Shown here: in pieces, positions 1 to 9,242 of the stretch
Numbering within the stretch: position 1 is the stretch's first letter
How the letters are laid out: each line of letters begins with the position of its first letter
NCBI RefSeq assembly: GCF_900104925.1
Contig: NZ_LT629735.1
Location: forward strand, 1,210,291-1,274,290
Length of the DNA stretch: 64,000 nucleotides
Direction: 5' to 3'
Origin: Opitutus sp. GAS368
GTDB taxonomy: Bacteria > Verrucomicrobiota > Verrucomicrobiia > Opitutales > Opitutaceae
Notes under the pieces: model-generated
What the model saw: only the letters and a program-made list of their open reading frames with translations
Told to the model about the DNA's origin: nothing
Databases searched by the model: none
Translations under genes and position numbers: made by a program

Positions 1-778
1 CGGCGAACGACAGGCGCTCGCACGCGTCCTTCAATTCCTGCGTGGCCTCCTTCGGGTGATTGAGGTGCACGCTCATCCAGATCGGGCCGTGTTTCTTAAA
101 GATGTCCGCCAATTCCGGCGTGATGCGCGACGGCAGGAACACCGGGATGCGCGAGCCGATGCGGATGAACTCCACGTGCTTGATGGCGCGCAGGCGGCCG
201 AGCAGGTGGTCGAGCTTCTTGTCCGAAAGCAGCAGCGGGTCGCCGCCGGAGAGCAGGACGTCGCGGATTTCCGGGTGCGCCTCGATGTAGCGGAGGGCCT
301 GCTCGTATTCGGGATGGAAGTTGTAGTCCTGCGCGTTGCTCACCAGCCGGCTGCGGGTGCAGTAGCGGCAGTAGGCGGCGCAACGGTCGGTAACGAGGAA
401 CAGCACGCGGTCCGGGTAGCGGTGGACGAGGCCGGGCACGGGCGAGTGCTCGTCCTCGCCGAGCGAGTCGAGCATCTCGCCGGAGGAGATGACCATCTCA
501 TCACTGCGCGGGATGACCTGCTTGCGGATCGGGCAATCCGGATCGTTGCGGTCGATCAGGTTGAAAAAATACGGCGTGATCGCCAGGGCCAGCTTGTCCT
601 TGGCAAACAAACAGCCGGCCTTCTCCGACGGCGTGAGCGTCATGTAGCGCTCGAGCTGCTCGATCGTGGTGATCCGGTTCTTGAGCTGCCAGACCCAGTC
701 CTTCCAATCGGCTTCCGGCACGTGCGACCATAGACCCTGCCCGGCGAACCAAGTGGTGCGGTCTTCGGTGTAGGGCAT
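1..778 (-). CDS. kamA: Lysine 2,3-aminomutase (KamA family), 5' part, truncated by the window edge
   Basis: Radical-SAM, PLP-dependent enzyme family that interconverts alpha- and beta-lysine. The visible N-terminal 259 residues start MPYTEDRTTWF and contain the cluster motif CAAYCRYC (CX3CX2C), which holds the 4Fe-4S cluster that cleaves S-adenosylmethionine, followed by the family motif LLSGGDPLLLSDKKL. The 3' end, with the PLP lysine, lies beyond the left edge. The ATG at 776-778 was chosen because it is followed by the normal N-terminal extension of the family. The gene is divergent from the kdp cluster. Members of this family can also be EpmB-like or glutamate mutases; substrate cannot be settled from this fragment. 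Family call is firm. Confidence 0.9.
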   Translation of the reverse strand, partial: MPYTEDRTTWFAGQGLWSHVPEADWKDWVWQLKNRITTIEQLERYMTLTPSEKAGCLFAKDKLALAITPYFFNLIDRNDPDCPIRKQVIPRSDEMVISSGEMLDSLGEDEHSPVPGLVHRYPDRVLFLVTDRCAAYCRYCTRSRLVSNAQDYNFHPEYEQALRYIEAHPEIRDVLLSGGDPLLLSDKKLDHLLGRLRAIKHVEFIRIGSRIPVFLPSRITPELADIFKKHGPIWMSVHLNHPKEATQELKDACERLSFA

Positions 779-888
779 GGGCGGACTGCAGAGATAGCTG
801 CTTTGGCCGGGGTGTCAAACGGCCGGATGCACCGTGGGCGCGGCCCCCCTTCCCGGCTGGGTCGACCGGCGCGCCGGCGGCCTTAGCG

Positions 889-925
889 AATTCTTAATGC
901 CCGCGCCTCGCCTCTTAATTAGCCT
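889..925 (+). promoter_or_regulatory. Candidate KdpE-type operator ahead of the kdp cluster
   Basis: Two copies of the half-site CTTAAT (CTTAATG at 893-899, CTTAATT at 914-920) lie 21 bp apart, two helical turns, about 50 bp upstream of the first kdp reading frame. Similar half-sites precede the permease gene and the PII gene. Spacing in multiples of about 10-11 bp is typical of OmpR/PhoB-family regulators, which include KdpE. Seen: the repeats. Inferred: the regulator. Confidence 0.45.
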
Positions 926-969
926 GCGCCCGGCCGCTCTGTTACCGTGCCGGGAATCTTTCTTCTCTC

Positions 970-1062
970 ATGAACATGAACGACCTGATTTTTGCCGCCC
1001 TGGCCGCGGGCTTTTTCATCCTCTGCGCCGCTTACGCCGTCTTCTGCGAGCGGCTGCGCTAA
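970..1062 (+). CDS. 30-residue membrane mini-protein preceding kdpF
   Basis: Reading frame MNMNDLIFAALAAGF... ending CERLR, one predicted transmembrane helix (about residues 5-25) and a basic end. Short proteins of this type, with a conserved CxRL-like tail, commonly sit directly before kdpF in other bacteria; their role is unknown. It is 28 bp upstream of kdpF in the same direction, so it probably belongs to the kdp operon. It could be non-coding, but the codon choice and the hydrophobic pattern support translation. Confidence 0.55.
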   Translation: MNMNDLIFAALAAGFFILCAAYAVFCERLR

Positions 1063-1090
1063 ACCGCCTTACCCACCGGCCCCTTCTCCC

Positions 1091-1174
1091 ATGGAAAATC
1101 TCCTCATCGGTCTCATCGCCCTCGCCCTCCTCGTCTACCTGGTCGTGGCCGTGCTGCGGCCCGAAAAATTCTGA
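1091..1174 (+). CDS. kdpF: KdpF, small subunit of the K+-transporting ATPase
   Basis: A 27-residue single-span membrane peptide that stabilises the KdpFABC complex in the inner membrane. It starts MENLLIGLIALALL and ends LRPEKF, the typical KdpF tail. Length (27 against 29 in E. coli) and position just ahead of kdpA fit the family. The stop is 11 bp before the kdpA start, so the genes are co-transcribed. Confidence 0.85.
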   Translation: MENLLIGLIALALLVYLVVAVLRPEKF

Positions 1175-1185
1175 TCGTCCCTGCC

Positions 1186-3060
1186 ATGAACAATTTCAAC
1201 GCCTGGTTCCAATTTGCGCTGTATGTCGGCGCGCTGCTCCTGATCACGAAGCCCCTCGGGCTCTACCTCGTGCAGGTGCTCGATGCCCGCGGCAAGACCT
1301 GGCTCGACCCGGTCGTGCGTCCGATCGAGCGCCTGACCTACCGGGTCTGCGGGATTGATCCGGAAAACGAGCAAAGCTGGATCGGATACACAATCGCCAT
1401 GCTGGCGTTCAGCCTCGTGGGCCTGCTGTTCACTTACTTCATCCTGCGCTTCCAGGATCACCTGCCGCTCAATCCGCAGGGCCTGCCGGGGCTGAGCCCG
1501 AATCTCGCGTTTAACACCGCGGCCAGCTTCACGACCAACACCAACTGGCAGAACTACACCGGCGAATCGACCATGTCGTATTTTTCGCAGATGGTCGCGC
1601 TGACGATCCACAACTTCACCTCGGCCGCCGTCGGCCTCGCCATCGCCGCCGCCCTCGTGCGCGGCATCGCGCGGCAGACCGCCCGCACCATCGGCAACTT
1701 CTGGACCGACACCGTCCGAGTGACCTACTACCTGCTCGTGCCGGTCTGCCTGGTGTTCGCGCTGTTCCTCGTCTCGCAGGGCATCATCCAGAATTTCAAG
1801 CCCTACACGGTCGCGAAGACCTTCGAGCCCTACACGACCCAGGTCCAGAAGACCGATGAGAAGGGCCAGCCCGTGACGGCGCCGGCGCCGAAGCTTGACG
1901 ACAAGGGCCGGCCGGCCGCCGGCCCCGACGGCAAGCCCGTGATGGTGGACCAGCCGGTGATGGTGGACCAGAAGGTCGACACCCAGATCATCGTGCAGGG
2001 CCCGGTGGCCTCGCAGATCGCCATCAAGATGCTCGGCACGAACGGCGGCGGCTACGTCAACGCCAACGCCGCGCATCCGTTCGAGAACCCCACGCCGCTC
2101 TCCAACTTCCTCCAGATGCTCTCGATCTTCGCGATCCCGAGCGCGCTCACCTGGTATCTCGGCCGCATGGTGAAGAACCAGCGCCATGGCTGGGCCGTCT
2201 GGGGCGCGATGTTCGCGCTGTTCGTCGCCGGCGCGCTGGTCTGCTGGCCGGCCGAGGCCGCGGGCAATCCCATCCACCAGCAGCTCGGCGTCGCCGCCGC
2301 GGACGGCAACATGGAGGGCAAGGAGGTCCGCTTCGGCATCTTCAACTCCGCGCTCTTCGCCACCATCACGACCGACGCCTCGTGCGGCGCCGTCAACGCG
2401 ATGCACGACTCCTTCACGCCGCTCGGCGGCCTCGTGCCGCTCTTCAACATCCAGACGGGCGAGGTCATCTTCGGCGGCGTGGGCGCCGGGCTCTATGGCA
2501 TGCTGATCTTCGTGATCCTCGCCGTGTTCATCGCCGGCCTGATGGTCGGCCGCACGCCGGAATACCTCGGCAAGAAGATCCAGGCCTACGACGTGAAGCT
2601 CGTGATGCTGGTCCTGATTGTCCTCTCCGCGACGATTCTCGGCGGCACCGCGTGGGCCAGCGTCACCGACTGGGGCCAGGCGGGCCTCAACAACGCCGGG
2701 CCGCACGGCTTCAGCGAGATTCTCTACCTCTACAGTTCGAGCGTCGGCAACAACGGCTCCGCCTTCGCCGGCCTCACCGGCAACCCGGCGAACGGCGACT
2801 GGCACTACAACGTCACCGGCGCCTTCGCGATGCTCATCGGCCGTTTCCTGATGATCGTCCCGATCCTCGCGTTGGCCGGCAGCCTCGCGGGCAAGAAGCT
2901 CGTCCCCGCCAGCGCCGGCACCTTCAAGGTCGAGGGCGCCACCTTCATTATCCTGCTCATCGGCACCGTCGTGCTCGTCGGCGCGCTCACCTTCCTGCCC
3001 GCCCTCGCGATGGGCCCCGTGGTCGAGCACTACCTGATGCACGCCGGGACCTTGTTCTAA
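1186..3060 (+). CDS. kdpA: KdpA, K+-binding and translocating subunit, with a large periplasmic insertion
   Basis: Potassium channel-like subunit of the high-affinity Kdp ATPase. The pore-loop motifs of the family are all present: TTNTNWQNY, LGTNGGGYVNANAAHPFENP, TDASCGAVNAMHDSF and VGNNGSAFAGL. At 624 residues it is about 65 longer than the E. coli protein (557). The extra length is mainly a hydrophilic stretch at about residues 212-265, before the second pore loop, on the periplasmic face. It contains DEKGQPV, DDKGRPA and PDGKPV motifs and a perfect PVMVDQ duplication. A comparable loop is present in the permease at 9243. Followed after 97 bp by kdpB. Family call is certain; the role of the insertion is unknown. 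Confidence 0.97.
   Translation: MNNFNAWFQFALYVGALLLITKPLGLYLVQVLDARGKTWLDPVVRPIERLTYRVCGIDPENEQSWIGYTIAMLAFSLVGLLFTYFILRFQDHLPLNPQGLPGLSPNLAFNTAASFTTNTNWQNYTGESTMSYFSQMVALTIHNFTSAAVGLAIAAALVRGIARQTARTIGNFWTDTVRVTYYLLVPVCLVFALFLVSQGIIQNFKPYTVAKTFEPYTTQVQKTDEKGQPVTAPAPKLDDKGRPAAGPDGKPVMVDQPVMVDQKVDTQIIVQGPVASQIAIKMLGTNGGGYVNANAAHPFENPTPLSNFLQMLSIFAIPSALTWYLGRMVKNQRHGWAVWGAMFALFVAGALVCWPAEAAGNPIHQQLGVAAADGNMEGKEVRFGIFNSALFATITTDASCGAVNAMHDSFTPLGGLVPLFNIQTGEVIFGGVGAGLYGMLIFVILAVFIAGLMVGRTPEYLGKKIQAYDVKLVMLVLIVLSATILGGTAWASVTDWGQAGLNNAGPHGFSEILYLYSSSVGNNGSAFAGLTGNPANGDWHYNVTGAFAMLIGRFLMIVPILALAGSLAGKKLVPASAGTFKVEGATFIILLIGTVVLVGALTFLPALAMGPVVEHYLMHAGTLF
1936..1971 (+). repeat. 18-bp in-frame tandem duplication inside kdpA
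   Basis: Two adjacent 18-bp units, differing at one base, each encode PVMVDQ. They lie in the periplasmic insertion of KdpA (residues 251-262). This suggests growth of the loop by slippage. Confidence 0.9.
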
Positions 3061-3070
3061 ATTCCAATGG

Positions 3071-3119
3071 GGAAATCAGGAAAGCCGGCCAAGGCCAGAT
3101 GCGTCCATTCCTGATTTCC
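3071..3119 (+). repeat. Inverted repeat between kdpA and kdpB
   Basis: GGAAATCAGGAA at 3071-3082 is perfectly complementary to TTCCTGATTTCC at 3108-3119, with a 25-base loop that itself holds GCCGGCCAAGGCC. No T-run follows, so it is not a classical terminator. It may be an mRNA stability or translation-tuning structure between the two subunit genes, or a dispersed repeat. Confidence 0.6.
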
Positions 3120-3157
3120 TGAGTTCCGCTTTTTAAAATCATCCTTTCCCGAATCCC

Positions 3158-5200
3158 ATGAGCACCAAAGCCGTCTCCCTTTTCGACCGCGCCATCCTCC
3201 GCCAGGCCGTCGCCGATTCCTTCAAGAAGCTCGACCCGCGCACCCAGCTGAAGAACCCGGTGATGTTCGTCACCCTCATTGGCGCCCTGCTGACGTTCGA
3301 GCAGCTCTTCACCTCCAAGGAGCCGTTCGGCTACGTCCTGCAGGTCGCCCTCTGGCTGCTGTTCACCGTCCTGTTCGCCAACTTCGCCGAGGCCGTCGCC
3401 GAGGGCCGCGGCAAGGCCCAGGCCGACTCGCTCAAGCGCGCCCGCACGCAGACCTTCGCCCGCCGGCTGCGCCACGGCACGGAGGAAAAGGTTGCCGCCA
3501 CCGACCTGCGCAAGGGCGACCTGGTCGTCTGCGAGACCGGCGACATCATTCCGGCCGACGGCGACGTCATCGAGGGCATCGCCTCGGTCGACGAATCCGC
3601 CATCACCGGCGAGTCCGCGCCCGTCGTCCGCGAGAGCGGCGGCGACCGTTGCGCCGTCACCGGCGGCACGCGCGTGCTGAGCGATCGCATCGTCATCCGT
3701 GTCACCTCGGAGCCCGGCCACACCTTCATCGACCGCATGATCGCCATGGTCGAGGGCGCCTCGCGGCAGAAGACCCCCAACGAGATCGCGCTCACGATCC
3801 TGCTGTCCGCGCTCACCATCATCTTCCTGCTGGTCATCATCGCGCTGAAACCCTTCGGCATCTATGCCAACGTCGCCTTCTCCATCACCACGCTCATCGC
3901 GCTGCTCGTCTGCCTCATTCCCACCACCATCGGCGGCCTGCTCAGCGCCATCGGCATCGCCGGCATGGACCGCCTCCTCCAGCGCAACGTTCTCGCCACC
4001 TCCGGCCGCGCCGTCGAGGCCGCCGGCGACATCGACGTGCTGCTGCTCGACAAGACCGGCACCATCACCCTGGGCAACCGCCAGGCGACCGAGTTCCTGC
4101 CGGCGACCGGCATCCCCGCCGAGCGCCTCGCCGACGCCGCGCAGCTCGCCTCTCTCGCCGACGAGACGCCCGAGGGCCGCAGCATCGTGGTGCTCGCCAA
4201 GGAGAAATTCAACCTGCGCGGCCGTGACATCGCGGCGCCACACGCCACGTTCGTCCCCTTCGCCGCGCAGACCCGCATGAGCGGGGTGGACTTCGCCGCG
4301 GTCACCCCGAATCAGGTCGTCCGCCAGATCCGCAAGGGCGCCGCGGCCAACGTCAAGGCCTGGGTCGAGGCCCAGGGCGGCGTCTACCCCGCCGCGGTCA
4401 CCGAGACCGTAGACAACATCTCACGCAGCGGCGGCACCCCGCTGGTGGTGGCCGAGGGCCGCGAGGTGCTGGGCGTCATCCACCTGAAGGACGTGGTCAA
4501 GGGCGGCATCAAGGAGCGCTTCGCGCAGCTCCGCGCCATGGGCATCCGCACCGTCATGATCACCGGCGACAATCCCCTCACCGCCGCCGCCATCGCGGCC
4601 GAGGCCGGCGTGGACGACTTCCTCGCCCAGGCCACGCCCGAGATGAAACTCGCCCGCATCCGCGAGGAGCAGGCCAAGGGCCACCTCGTCGCCATGACCG
4701 GCGACGGCACCAACGACGCCCCCGCGCTGGCCCAGGCCGACGTCGGCGTCGCGATGAACACCGGCACCCAAGCCGCCAAGGAGGCGGGCAACATGGTCGA
4801 CCTCGACAGCAACCCGACGAAGCTCCTTGAGATCGTCGAGATCGGCAAACAGATGCTCATCACGCGCGGTTCGCTCACGACCTTCAGCATCGCGAACGAC
4901 GTCGCCAAGTATTTCGCCATCATCCCCGCGATGCTTGTCGGCGTGTTCCCCGCCATCGCCCCGCTCAACGTCATGCACCTCGCCACGCCGCTCAGCGCGA
5001 TCCTGAGCGCCGTCATCTTCAACGCTCTCGTCATCATCGCGCTCATCCCGCTGGCGCTGCGCGGCGTGGCCTACCGGCCCGTCGGCGCGGCCGCCATGCT
5101 CCGCCGCAACCTGCTGCTCTACGGGGTCGGCGGCATCCTCATCCCCTTCGTCGGCATCAAGCTCATCGATGTCCTCATCACCGCGGCCCACCTTGTCTGA
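3158..5200 (+). CDS. kdpB: KdpB, P-type ATPase catalytic subunit
   Basis: ATP-hydrolysing subunit of the K+ pump. Visible motifs: TGES actuator loop (about residue 150), phosphorylation site DKTGTIT with Asp near 298, the nucleotide-domain region, and the hinge motif [14 protein letters not shown] near 516. The 680-residue length matches the family (682 in E. coli). Membrane helices flank the cytoplasmic domains in the usual order. ATG at 3158 gives [13 protein letters not shown], a normal start. The downstream kdpC is separated by a 52-bp palindromic repeat. Certain call. Confidence 0.98.
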   Translation: MSTKAVSLFDRAILRQAVADSFKKLDPRTQLKNPVMFVTLIGALLTFEQLFTSKEPFGYVLQVALWLLFTVLFANFAEAVAEGRGKAQADSLKRARTQTFARRLRHGTEEKVAATDLRKGDLVVCETGDIIPADGDVIEGIASVDESAITGESAPVVRESGGDRCAVTGGTRVLSDRIVIRVTSEPGHTFIDRMIAMVEGASRQKTPNEIALTILLSALTIIFLLVIIALKPFGIYANVAFSITTLIALLVCLIPTTIGGLLSAIGIAGMDRLLQRNVLATSGRAVEAAGDIDVLLLDKTGTITLGNRQATEFLPATGIPAERLADAAQLASLADETPEGRSIVVLAKEKFNLRGRDIAAPHATFVPFAAQTRMSGVDFAAVTPNQVVRQIRKGAAANVKAWVEAQGGVYPAAVTETVDNISRSGGTPLVVAEGREVLGVIHLKDVVKGGIKERFAQLRAMGIRTVMITGDNPLTAAAIAAEAGVDDFLAQATPEMKLARIREEQAKGHLVAMTGDGTNDAPALAQADVGVAMNTGTQAAKEAGNMVDLDSNPTKLLEIVEIGKQMLITRGSLTTFSIANDVAKYFAIIPAMLVGVFPAIAPLNVMHLATPLSAILSAVIFNALVIIALIPLALRGVAYRPVGAAAMLRRNLLLYGVGGILIPFVGIKLIDVLITAAHLV

Positions 5201-5209
5201 AAATCAACT

Positions 5210-5261
5210 GTAGGGGCACCGCTTGCCGGCGCCCGCGGGCGTCCGCAAGGGACGCCCCTAC
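5210..5261 (+). repeat. 52-bp palindromic intergenic repeat, copy 1
   Basis: Begins GTAGGGGC and ends GCCCCTAC, with the palindromic core CGCCCGCGGGCG. The same element occurs at 18207-18258 and, inverted, at 19443-19494, always 52 bp. Here it sits between kdpB and kdpC and could fold in the kdp mRNA. It resembles REP/MITE-type sequences mobilised in trans. Confidence 0.9.
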
Positions 5262-5276
5262 CAATCAAACCACGCC

Positions 5277-5870
5277 ATGAAAACCTTCCTCGCCGAATTC
5301 AAAACCTCGCTCCTCCTCACGCTGGTCTTCGCCGTGCTGCTGTGCGGCGCCTATCCGCTGGCCGTGTGGGCCGGTGCCCAGACCCTCTTCCCCGACCAGG
5401 CCAACGGCAGCCTCGTCACCGACAAGGACGGCACCGTGCGCGGCTCGCGGCTGCTCGCGCAGAATTTTTCCAGCGACAAATACTTCCAGCCGCGCCCGTC
5501 CGCCGCGGGCACCGGCTACGATGCGACGAACTCCTCGGGCACCAACCTCGGTCCGACGAGCCAGAAGCTCGCCGACTCCATCAAGGCCGCCGTCGTCGCC
5601 TACCGCACCGCCAACGGCCTTGCGGCCGACACCGCCGTGCCCGCCGACGCCGTCACCTCCTCCGGCAGCGGCCTCGATCCGCACATCAGCGTCGCCAACG
5701 CGCAGCTGCAGGCCGCCCGGGTCGCGAAGGCCCGCGGGCTTCCGCCCACGCAGGTGCAGCTGCTCGTGCAGCAAAACACCCAGGGTCGCGACTGGGGCGT
5801 CTTCGGTGAGCCCGTCGTCAACGTGCTCCAGCTCAATCTCGCCCTCGATCATTTTGCCCCGGCAAAATGA
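5277..5870 (+). CDS. kdpC: KdpC, K+-transporting ATPase subunit C
   Basis: Single-span subunit with a periplasmic domain. Starts MKTFLAEFKTSLLLTLVF, a membrane anchor at about residues 10-32, followed by the family motifs GSRLLAQNF, YFQPRPSAAG and NLGPTSQKL, and a C-terminal LNVLQLNLALD-type end. 197 residues, close to the family size. An upstream extension of this frame would run through the palindromic repeat, so the ATG at 5277 is preferred. Fourth gene of the kdpFABC operon. Confidence 0.95.
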   Translation: MKTFLAEFKTSLLLTLVFAVLLCGAYPLAVWAGAQTLFPDQANGSLVTDKDGTVRGSRLLAQNFSSDKYFQPRPSAAGTGYDATNSSGTNLGPTSQKLADSIKAAVVAYRTANGLAADTAVPADAVTSSGSGLDPHISVANAQLQAARVAKARGLPPTQVQLLVQQNTQGRDWGVFGEPVVNVLQLNLALDHFAPAK

Positions 5871-5889
5871 TCCCTGACCGGAACCCGCC

Positions 5890-6051
5890 ATGAAAGCCCG
5901 CCGCCCCATGCCCCGTGACCAGGTGGCGTTCATGATTGTGCTCATCCTGCTTTCTGTCCTCACCATCGTGCTTTGGTTCATGGATCCTTCCCACCAGCCC
6001 TCCGGACACTCCCGCATTGCCTGGCCGCCCGCCCAGCCGGTCAAACCTTGA
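5890..6051 (+). CDS. 53-residue membrane mini-protein between kdpC and kdpD
   Basis: Frame starts MKARRPMPRDQVAFMIVLI and has one transmembrane helix (about residues 13-32), a basic cytoplasmic N-terminus and a Pro-rich tail ending QPVKP. It lies 19 bp after kdpC and 71 bp before kdpD, in the same direction. No family recognised. The positive-inside pattern argues that it is translated; no good ribosome-binding site is visible. Confidence 0.45.
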   Translation: MKARRPMPRDQVAFMIVLILLSVLTIVLWFMDPSHQPSGHSRIAWPPAQPVKP

Positions 6052-6122
6052 GGCCAGTCCGCGACGATTACGAGTGGTGTTTCCGCACCGCCCCGGCAAA
6101 CTGACGGGTAAAATCGCCTGCC

Positions 6123-8777
6123 ATGCTCAACGTCCGCCCCGATCCCGACGCCCTGCTCGCCTCGCTCCATCGCGATGAAGCCCGGGCCCGCCGCGGCCGG
6201 CTGAAGGTCTTTTTCGGCATGTGTCCCGGGGTCGGCAAGACCTACGCGATGCTCCGCGCCGCGCAGCAGGAACGCGCGTCCGGGGTGGAGGTTGCGATCG
6301 GGGTCGTCGAGACCCACGGGCGCGCGGAGACCGAGGCGATGCTCGCCGGCCTGACCGTCATCCCGCGCAAGCAGATCGACTACCGCGGCACCCAACTGGC
6401 CGAGATGGATCTCGAAGCCGTCCTCGCCCGGAAGCCGCGGCTCGTGCTGGTGGACGAGTTCGCCCACACCAACGCCCCCGGTTCCCGTCATCCGAAACGC
6501 TACCAGGACGTGGTCGAGCTGCTCGACACCGGCCTCGATGTCTACACCACGCTCAACGTGCAGCACCTGGAGAGCCGCGCCGATGCCGTCCGCCAGATCA
6601 CCGGCGCGACCGTCAACGAGACCGTGCCCGACTCGGTGTTCGAGCTCGCCGACGAGATCGAGCTGCTGGACCTCACGCCCGAGGCGCTGCTCGAGCGGCT
6701 CCGCGAGGGCAAGGTCTATCTCGGCGAGCGGGCCGCGGCGGCGCAGGCCGGGTTTTTCAAGGACACCCACCTCACCGCCCTCCGCGAGCTGGCCTTGCGC
6801 TTCGTGGCCGAGCGCGTGGACCGGCAGCTGCACCACCTGCGCGCCGGGGCTGCCAAGCAGACCGTCTGGCGCAGCGGCGAACGGCTGCTGGTCGCGGTCG
6901 GGCCGAGCCCGTTCTCCCTCCAGCTGGTGCGCTGGACCCGGCGCATGGCGGCGGCCCTCGGCGCGCCGTGGGTCGCCGTCTACATCGAGCCCTCGGTCGC
7001 CCTGTCGGCGGAGGACCAGCGGCTGCTGGACAAGAACCTGGCCCTGGCCCGCGAACTCGGCGCCGAGATCGTGGTCACCCATGACGACGACATCGCCGCG
7101 GCCCTCGTGCGCACGGCGCTGCAGCACAACGCCACCCAGATCGTCGTCGGCAAGCCGCGCGCCCGGCGGTTCCTCGACCTCGTGCGCGGCACGCTGGTCG
7201 ACCGGCTGCTCCGGCTCGGCGGCAACATCGACATCTACGTCGTCCCGGCCGAGTCCGCCCGCCACCGCCCGCTGCTGACCATGAACCGGGGCCTGCGCAG
7301 CGCGCCCCGGGAATACGCGGTGGCCGCCGGCACCGTCGCCGTCATCACGCTCCTCGGACGGTTGCTGGCCGCCGAGACCTACCTGGCCGTCGGCCTGGTC
7401 TACCTGCTGGCGATCATCATGCTCAGCCTGCGGGTCGGCCGCGGGCCGGTGTTCGCCGCGGGCGTCCTGAGCGCGCTGACCTGGGATTTCCTGTTCATCC
7501 CCCCGCAATTCACCTTCGCCATCAGCAAGGTGGAGGACGCGACGCTGTTCGGCACCTACTTCGTGGTCGCGCTCGTCTCCGGCCACCTCACCTCGCGCAT
7601 CCGCGCCCAGGCGCAGAACGAGCAGCTGCGCGAGGAGCGGGCCACGGCGCTGTTCGAGCTGACGCGCGCCCTGGCCGAGGCCCGGACGCTGGATGACGCC
7701 GTGTTCGCCGCGCTGCGCCAGGCGGATGAACTCTTCGGGGCCAAGACCGCCCTGCTGCTCGCCGACGAGGCCGGCGGCGCCATCCCGCATTTCGCCGGCT
7801 CGTTCGCGCTCGACGAGAAGGAACGCGGCGTGGCCGAATGGGTTTTCCGGAACCGCCGCCCTGCCGGACGCTTCACTGACACCCTGCCCGCCAGCGCGGC
7901 GTTCTACCTGCCGCTCGTGCGCGAGGAACGGGCCGTGGGCGTGCTGGGCATCGTCGTGCCGCCGGAGCGCACGCTGACCCTGGCGCAGCGCGACCTGCTG
8001 GAAGCCTTCGCCCGGCAGCTCGCGCTCAACGTCGAGGGCGAGCACCTGCGCGCGGCCGGCGAACGGGAAAAACTGTTGGCCGAGTCCGACAAGCTGCACC
8101 GCGTGCTGCTCGACAGCGTCTCGCACGAGCTGCGCACGCCGCTGGCCGTGATCACGGGCGCCTTGGAGAACCTGGCGGAGGCCACCCCGGAGCTGCGGGC
8201 GGAACTGATCGGCGAGGGCCGGGCCGCCGCCCGCCGCCTCAACCGGCTCGTCGGCAACCTGCTCGACCAGACCCGCCTCGAGAGCGGCACGCTGAAGCCG
8301 CGGCTCGACTGGTGCGACGCCCGGGACCTCGTGAACGCCGCCCTCGACGGCGTGCGCGACGCGCTGGCCGGCCACCCGCTCGACGTGGTGCTGCCCGACG
8401 ACATGCCACCGGTGCGCGCCGATTTCGCGCTGATGGAACAGGCGCTCGCCAACCTCCTGCTCAACGCCACGCGCCACACCCCGGAAGGCACGCAGGTGTT
8501 CCTGACCGCCGGCATCGAGCGCAGCGGCACCCGGGCGTTTTTCACCGTGGCGGACCGCGGGCCCGGCTTCCCGCTGGAGATGCGCGAGCGGCTGTTCAAG
8601 AAATTCGAGCGCGGCGACGCGGCGCACGCGGGCGGGCTCGGCCTGGGCCTGTCGATCGTGCGGGGCTTCGTGACCGCCCAGGGCGGCGATGTCATGGTCG
8701 GCGAAAATCCCGGCGGCGGCGCCGTGTTCACCATTTACCTGCCGCACACCCCGCCCAGTGCCGTGCTCCACGAATGA
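6123..8777 (+). CDS. kdpD: KdpD, turgor/K+ sensor histidine kinase
   Basis: Full-length (884 residues) sensor. Domain order: KdpD N-terminal domain with Walker A GMCPGVGKT (32-40) and Walker B-like VDEFAHTNAPGSRHPKR; a universal-stress-like domain (about 250-370); the DUF4118 membrane region with four helices (about 400-490); a GAF-like domain; then the kinase core SVSHELRTPL with His668, the N box NLLLNATRHTPEG and the G box GGLGLGLSIVRGF. It phosphorylates KdpE and so controls kdpFABC. No regulator gene follows directly; the nearest are at 14801 and 16169. Certain call. Confidence 0.96.
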   Translation: MLNVRPDPDALLASLHRDEARARRGRLKVFFGMCPGVGKTYAMLRAAQQERASGVEVAIGVVETHGRAETEAMLAGLTVIPRKQIDYRGTQLAEMDLEAVLARKPRLVLVDEFAHTNAPGSRHPKRYQDVVELLDTGLDVYTTLNVQHLESRADAVRQITGATVNETVPDSVFELADEIELLDLTPEALLERLREGKVYLGERAAAAQAGFFKDTHLTALRELALRFVAERVDRQLHHLRAGAAKQTVWRSGERLLVAVGPSPFSLQLVRWTRRMAAALGAPWVAVYIEPSVALSAEDQRLLDKNLALARELGAEIVVTHDDDIAAALVRTALQHNATQIVVGKPRARRFLDLVRGTLVDRLLRLGGNIDIYVVPAESARHRPLLTMNRGLRSAPREYAVAAGTVAVITLLGRLLAAETYLAVGLVYLLAIIMLSLRVGRGPVFAAGVLSALTWDFLFIPPQFTFAISKVEDATLFGTYFVVALVSGHLTSRIRAQAQNEQLREERATALFELTRALAEARTLDDAVFAALRQADELFGAKTALLLADEAGGAIPHFAGSFALDEKERGVAEWVFRNRRPAGRFTDTLPASAAFYLPLVREERAVGVLGIVVPPERTLTLAQRDLLEAFARQLALNVEGEHLRAAGEREKLLAESDKLHRVLLDSVSHELRTPLAVITGALENLAEATPELRAELIGEGRAAARRLNRLVGNLLDQTRLESGTLKPRLDWCDARDLVNAALDGVRDALAGHPLDVVLPDDMPPVRADFALMEQALANLLLNATRHTPEGTQVFLTAGIERSGTRAFFTVADRGPGFPLEMRERLFKKFERGDAAHAGGLGLGLSIVRGFVTAQGGDVMVGENPGGGAVFTIYLPHTPPSAVLHE

Positions 8778-8862
8778 GAGGTCCGACCGCCATTGCCGCG
8801 AGCCGGCTCATGGGCCGGCTCGCTCCGGTCCGCCGGCAGCGGCGCACTGCGTGACTGCGCCG

Positions 8863-9081
8863 ATGGACCCACTCTCCCTCTTCGGCCTGTTCGCCGTCTC
8901 CGCCATGCTGGTCTGCTATGCGCTGGAGGCGCGCAGCCGGTGGTTCGTCCTGGCGTTCGCCGCATCGTGCACGCTCGGCTCGGTTTACGGATTCCTGCAG
9001 GGCGCATGGCCGTTCGGCGTCGTGGAGGCCGTCTGGTCCGTAGTCGCTGTGCGCAAGTGGTGGTGCGCCCCGCAAGCTTGA
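8863..9081 (+). CDS. Small conserved membrane protein (72 residues)
   Basis: Starts MDPLSLFGLFAVSAMLVCYALE and has two to three hydrophobic segments, with the motif GFLQGAWPFGVVEAVWSVVA. Similar 70-80 residue proteins are known as conserved hypotheticals in proteobacteria; no function is established. An in-frame GTG at 8851 is a possible earlier start. Gene follows kdpD by 85 bp in the same orientation, so it may be the last gene of the kdp transcript. Confidence 0.7.
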   Translation: MDPLSLFGLFAVSAMLVCYALEARSRWFVLAFAASCTLGSVYGFLQGAWPFGVVEAVWSVVAVRKWWCAPQA

Positions 9082-9160
9082 GGCTCAGCCGTGCGTCAGC
9101 CCCGGGCCGGGCAGGCGGTGGGCGACTTGTTTTCGATTTATTTATGCTTTTGGCGGCTTT

Positions 9161-9190
9161 GTTAACGGCACCTTAATGCCCGGTGGTATA
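9161..9190 (+). promoter_or_regulatory. Candidate operator/promoter of the permease gene
   Basis: Half-sites GTTAACG (9161) and CTTAATG (9172) are spaced exactly 11 bp, followed by GGTGGTAT at 9182-9189, which merges with a TATAAC -10-like box. The block TTRATG-SS-CGGTGGTAT recurs with the same spacing ahead of the PII gene at 15562-15579, and the half-site also recurs ahead of kdp. Confidence 0.5.
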
Positions 9191-9242
9191 ACGGATGCAG
9201 AAACGTGCGTGTTCCTCGGCAAAAACCCAAAACACACATACC

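Noticed and set aside
1135-3042. Long open frame antisense to kdpA
   Set aside because: It is an open frame created by high G+C in the shadow of a certain gene; its protein is His/Glu/Arg/Gly-rich with no domain. The same applies to long antisense frames at 5265-8771, 9162-11096, 11391-12968, 39632-41725 and 46187-49345.
9130-9242. Sigma-54 promoter ahead of the permease
   Set aside because: The GG and GC elements lack the required spacing and flanking bases; the direct repeats and TATAAC box are a better explanation.
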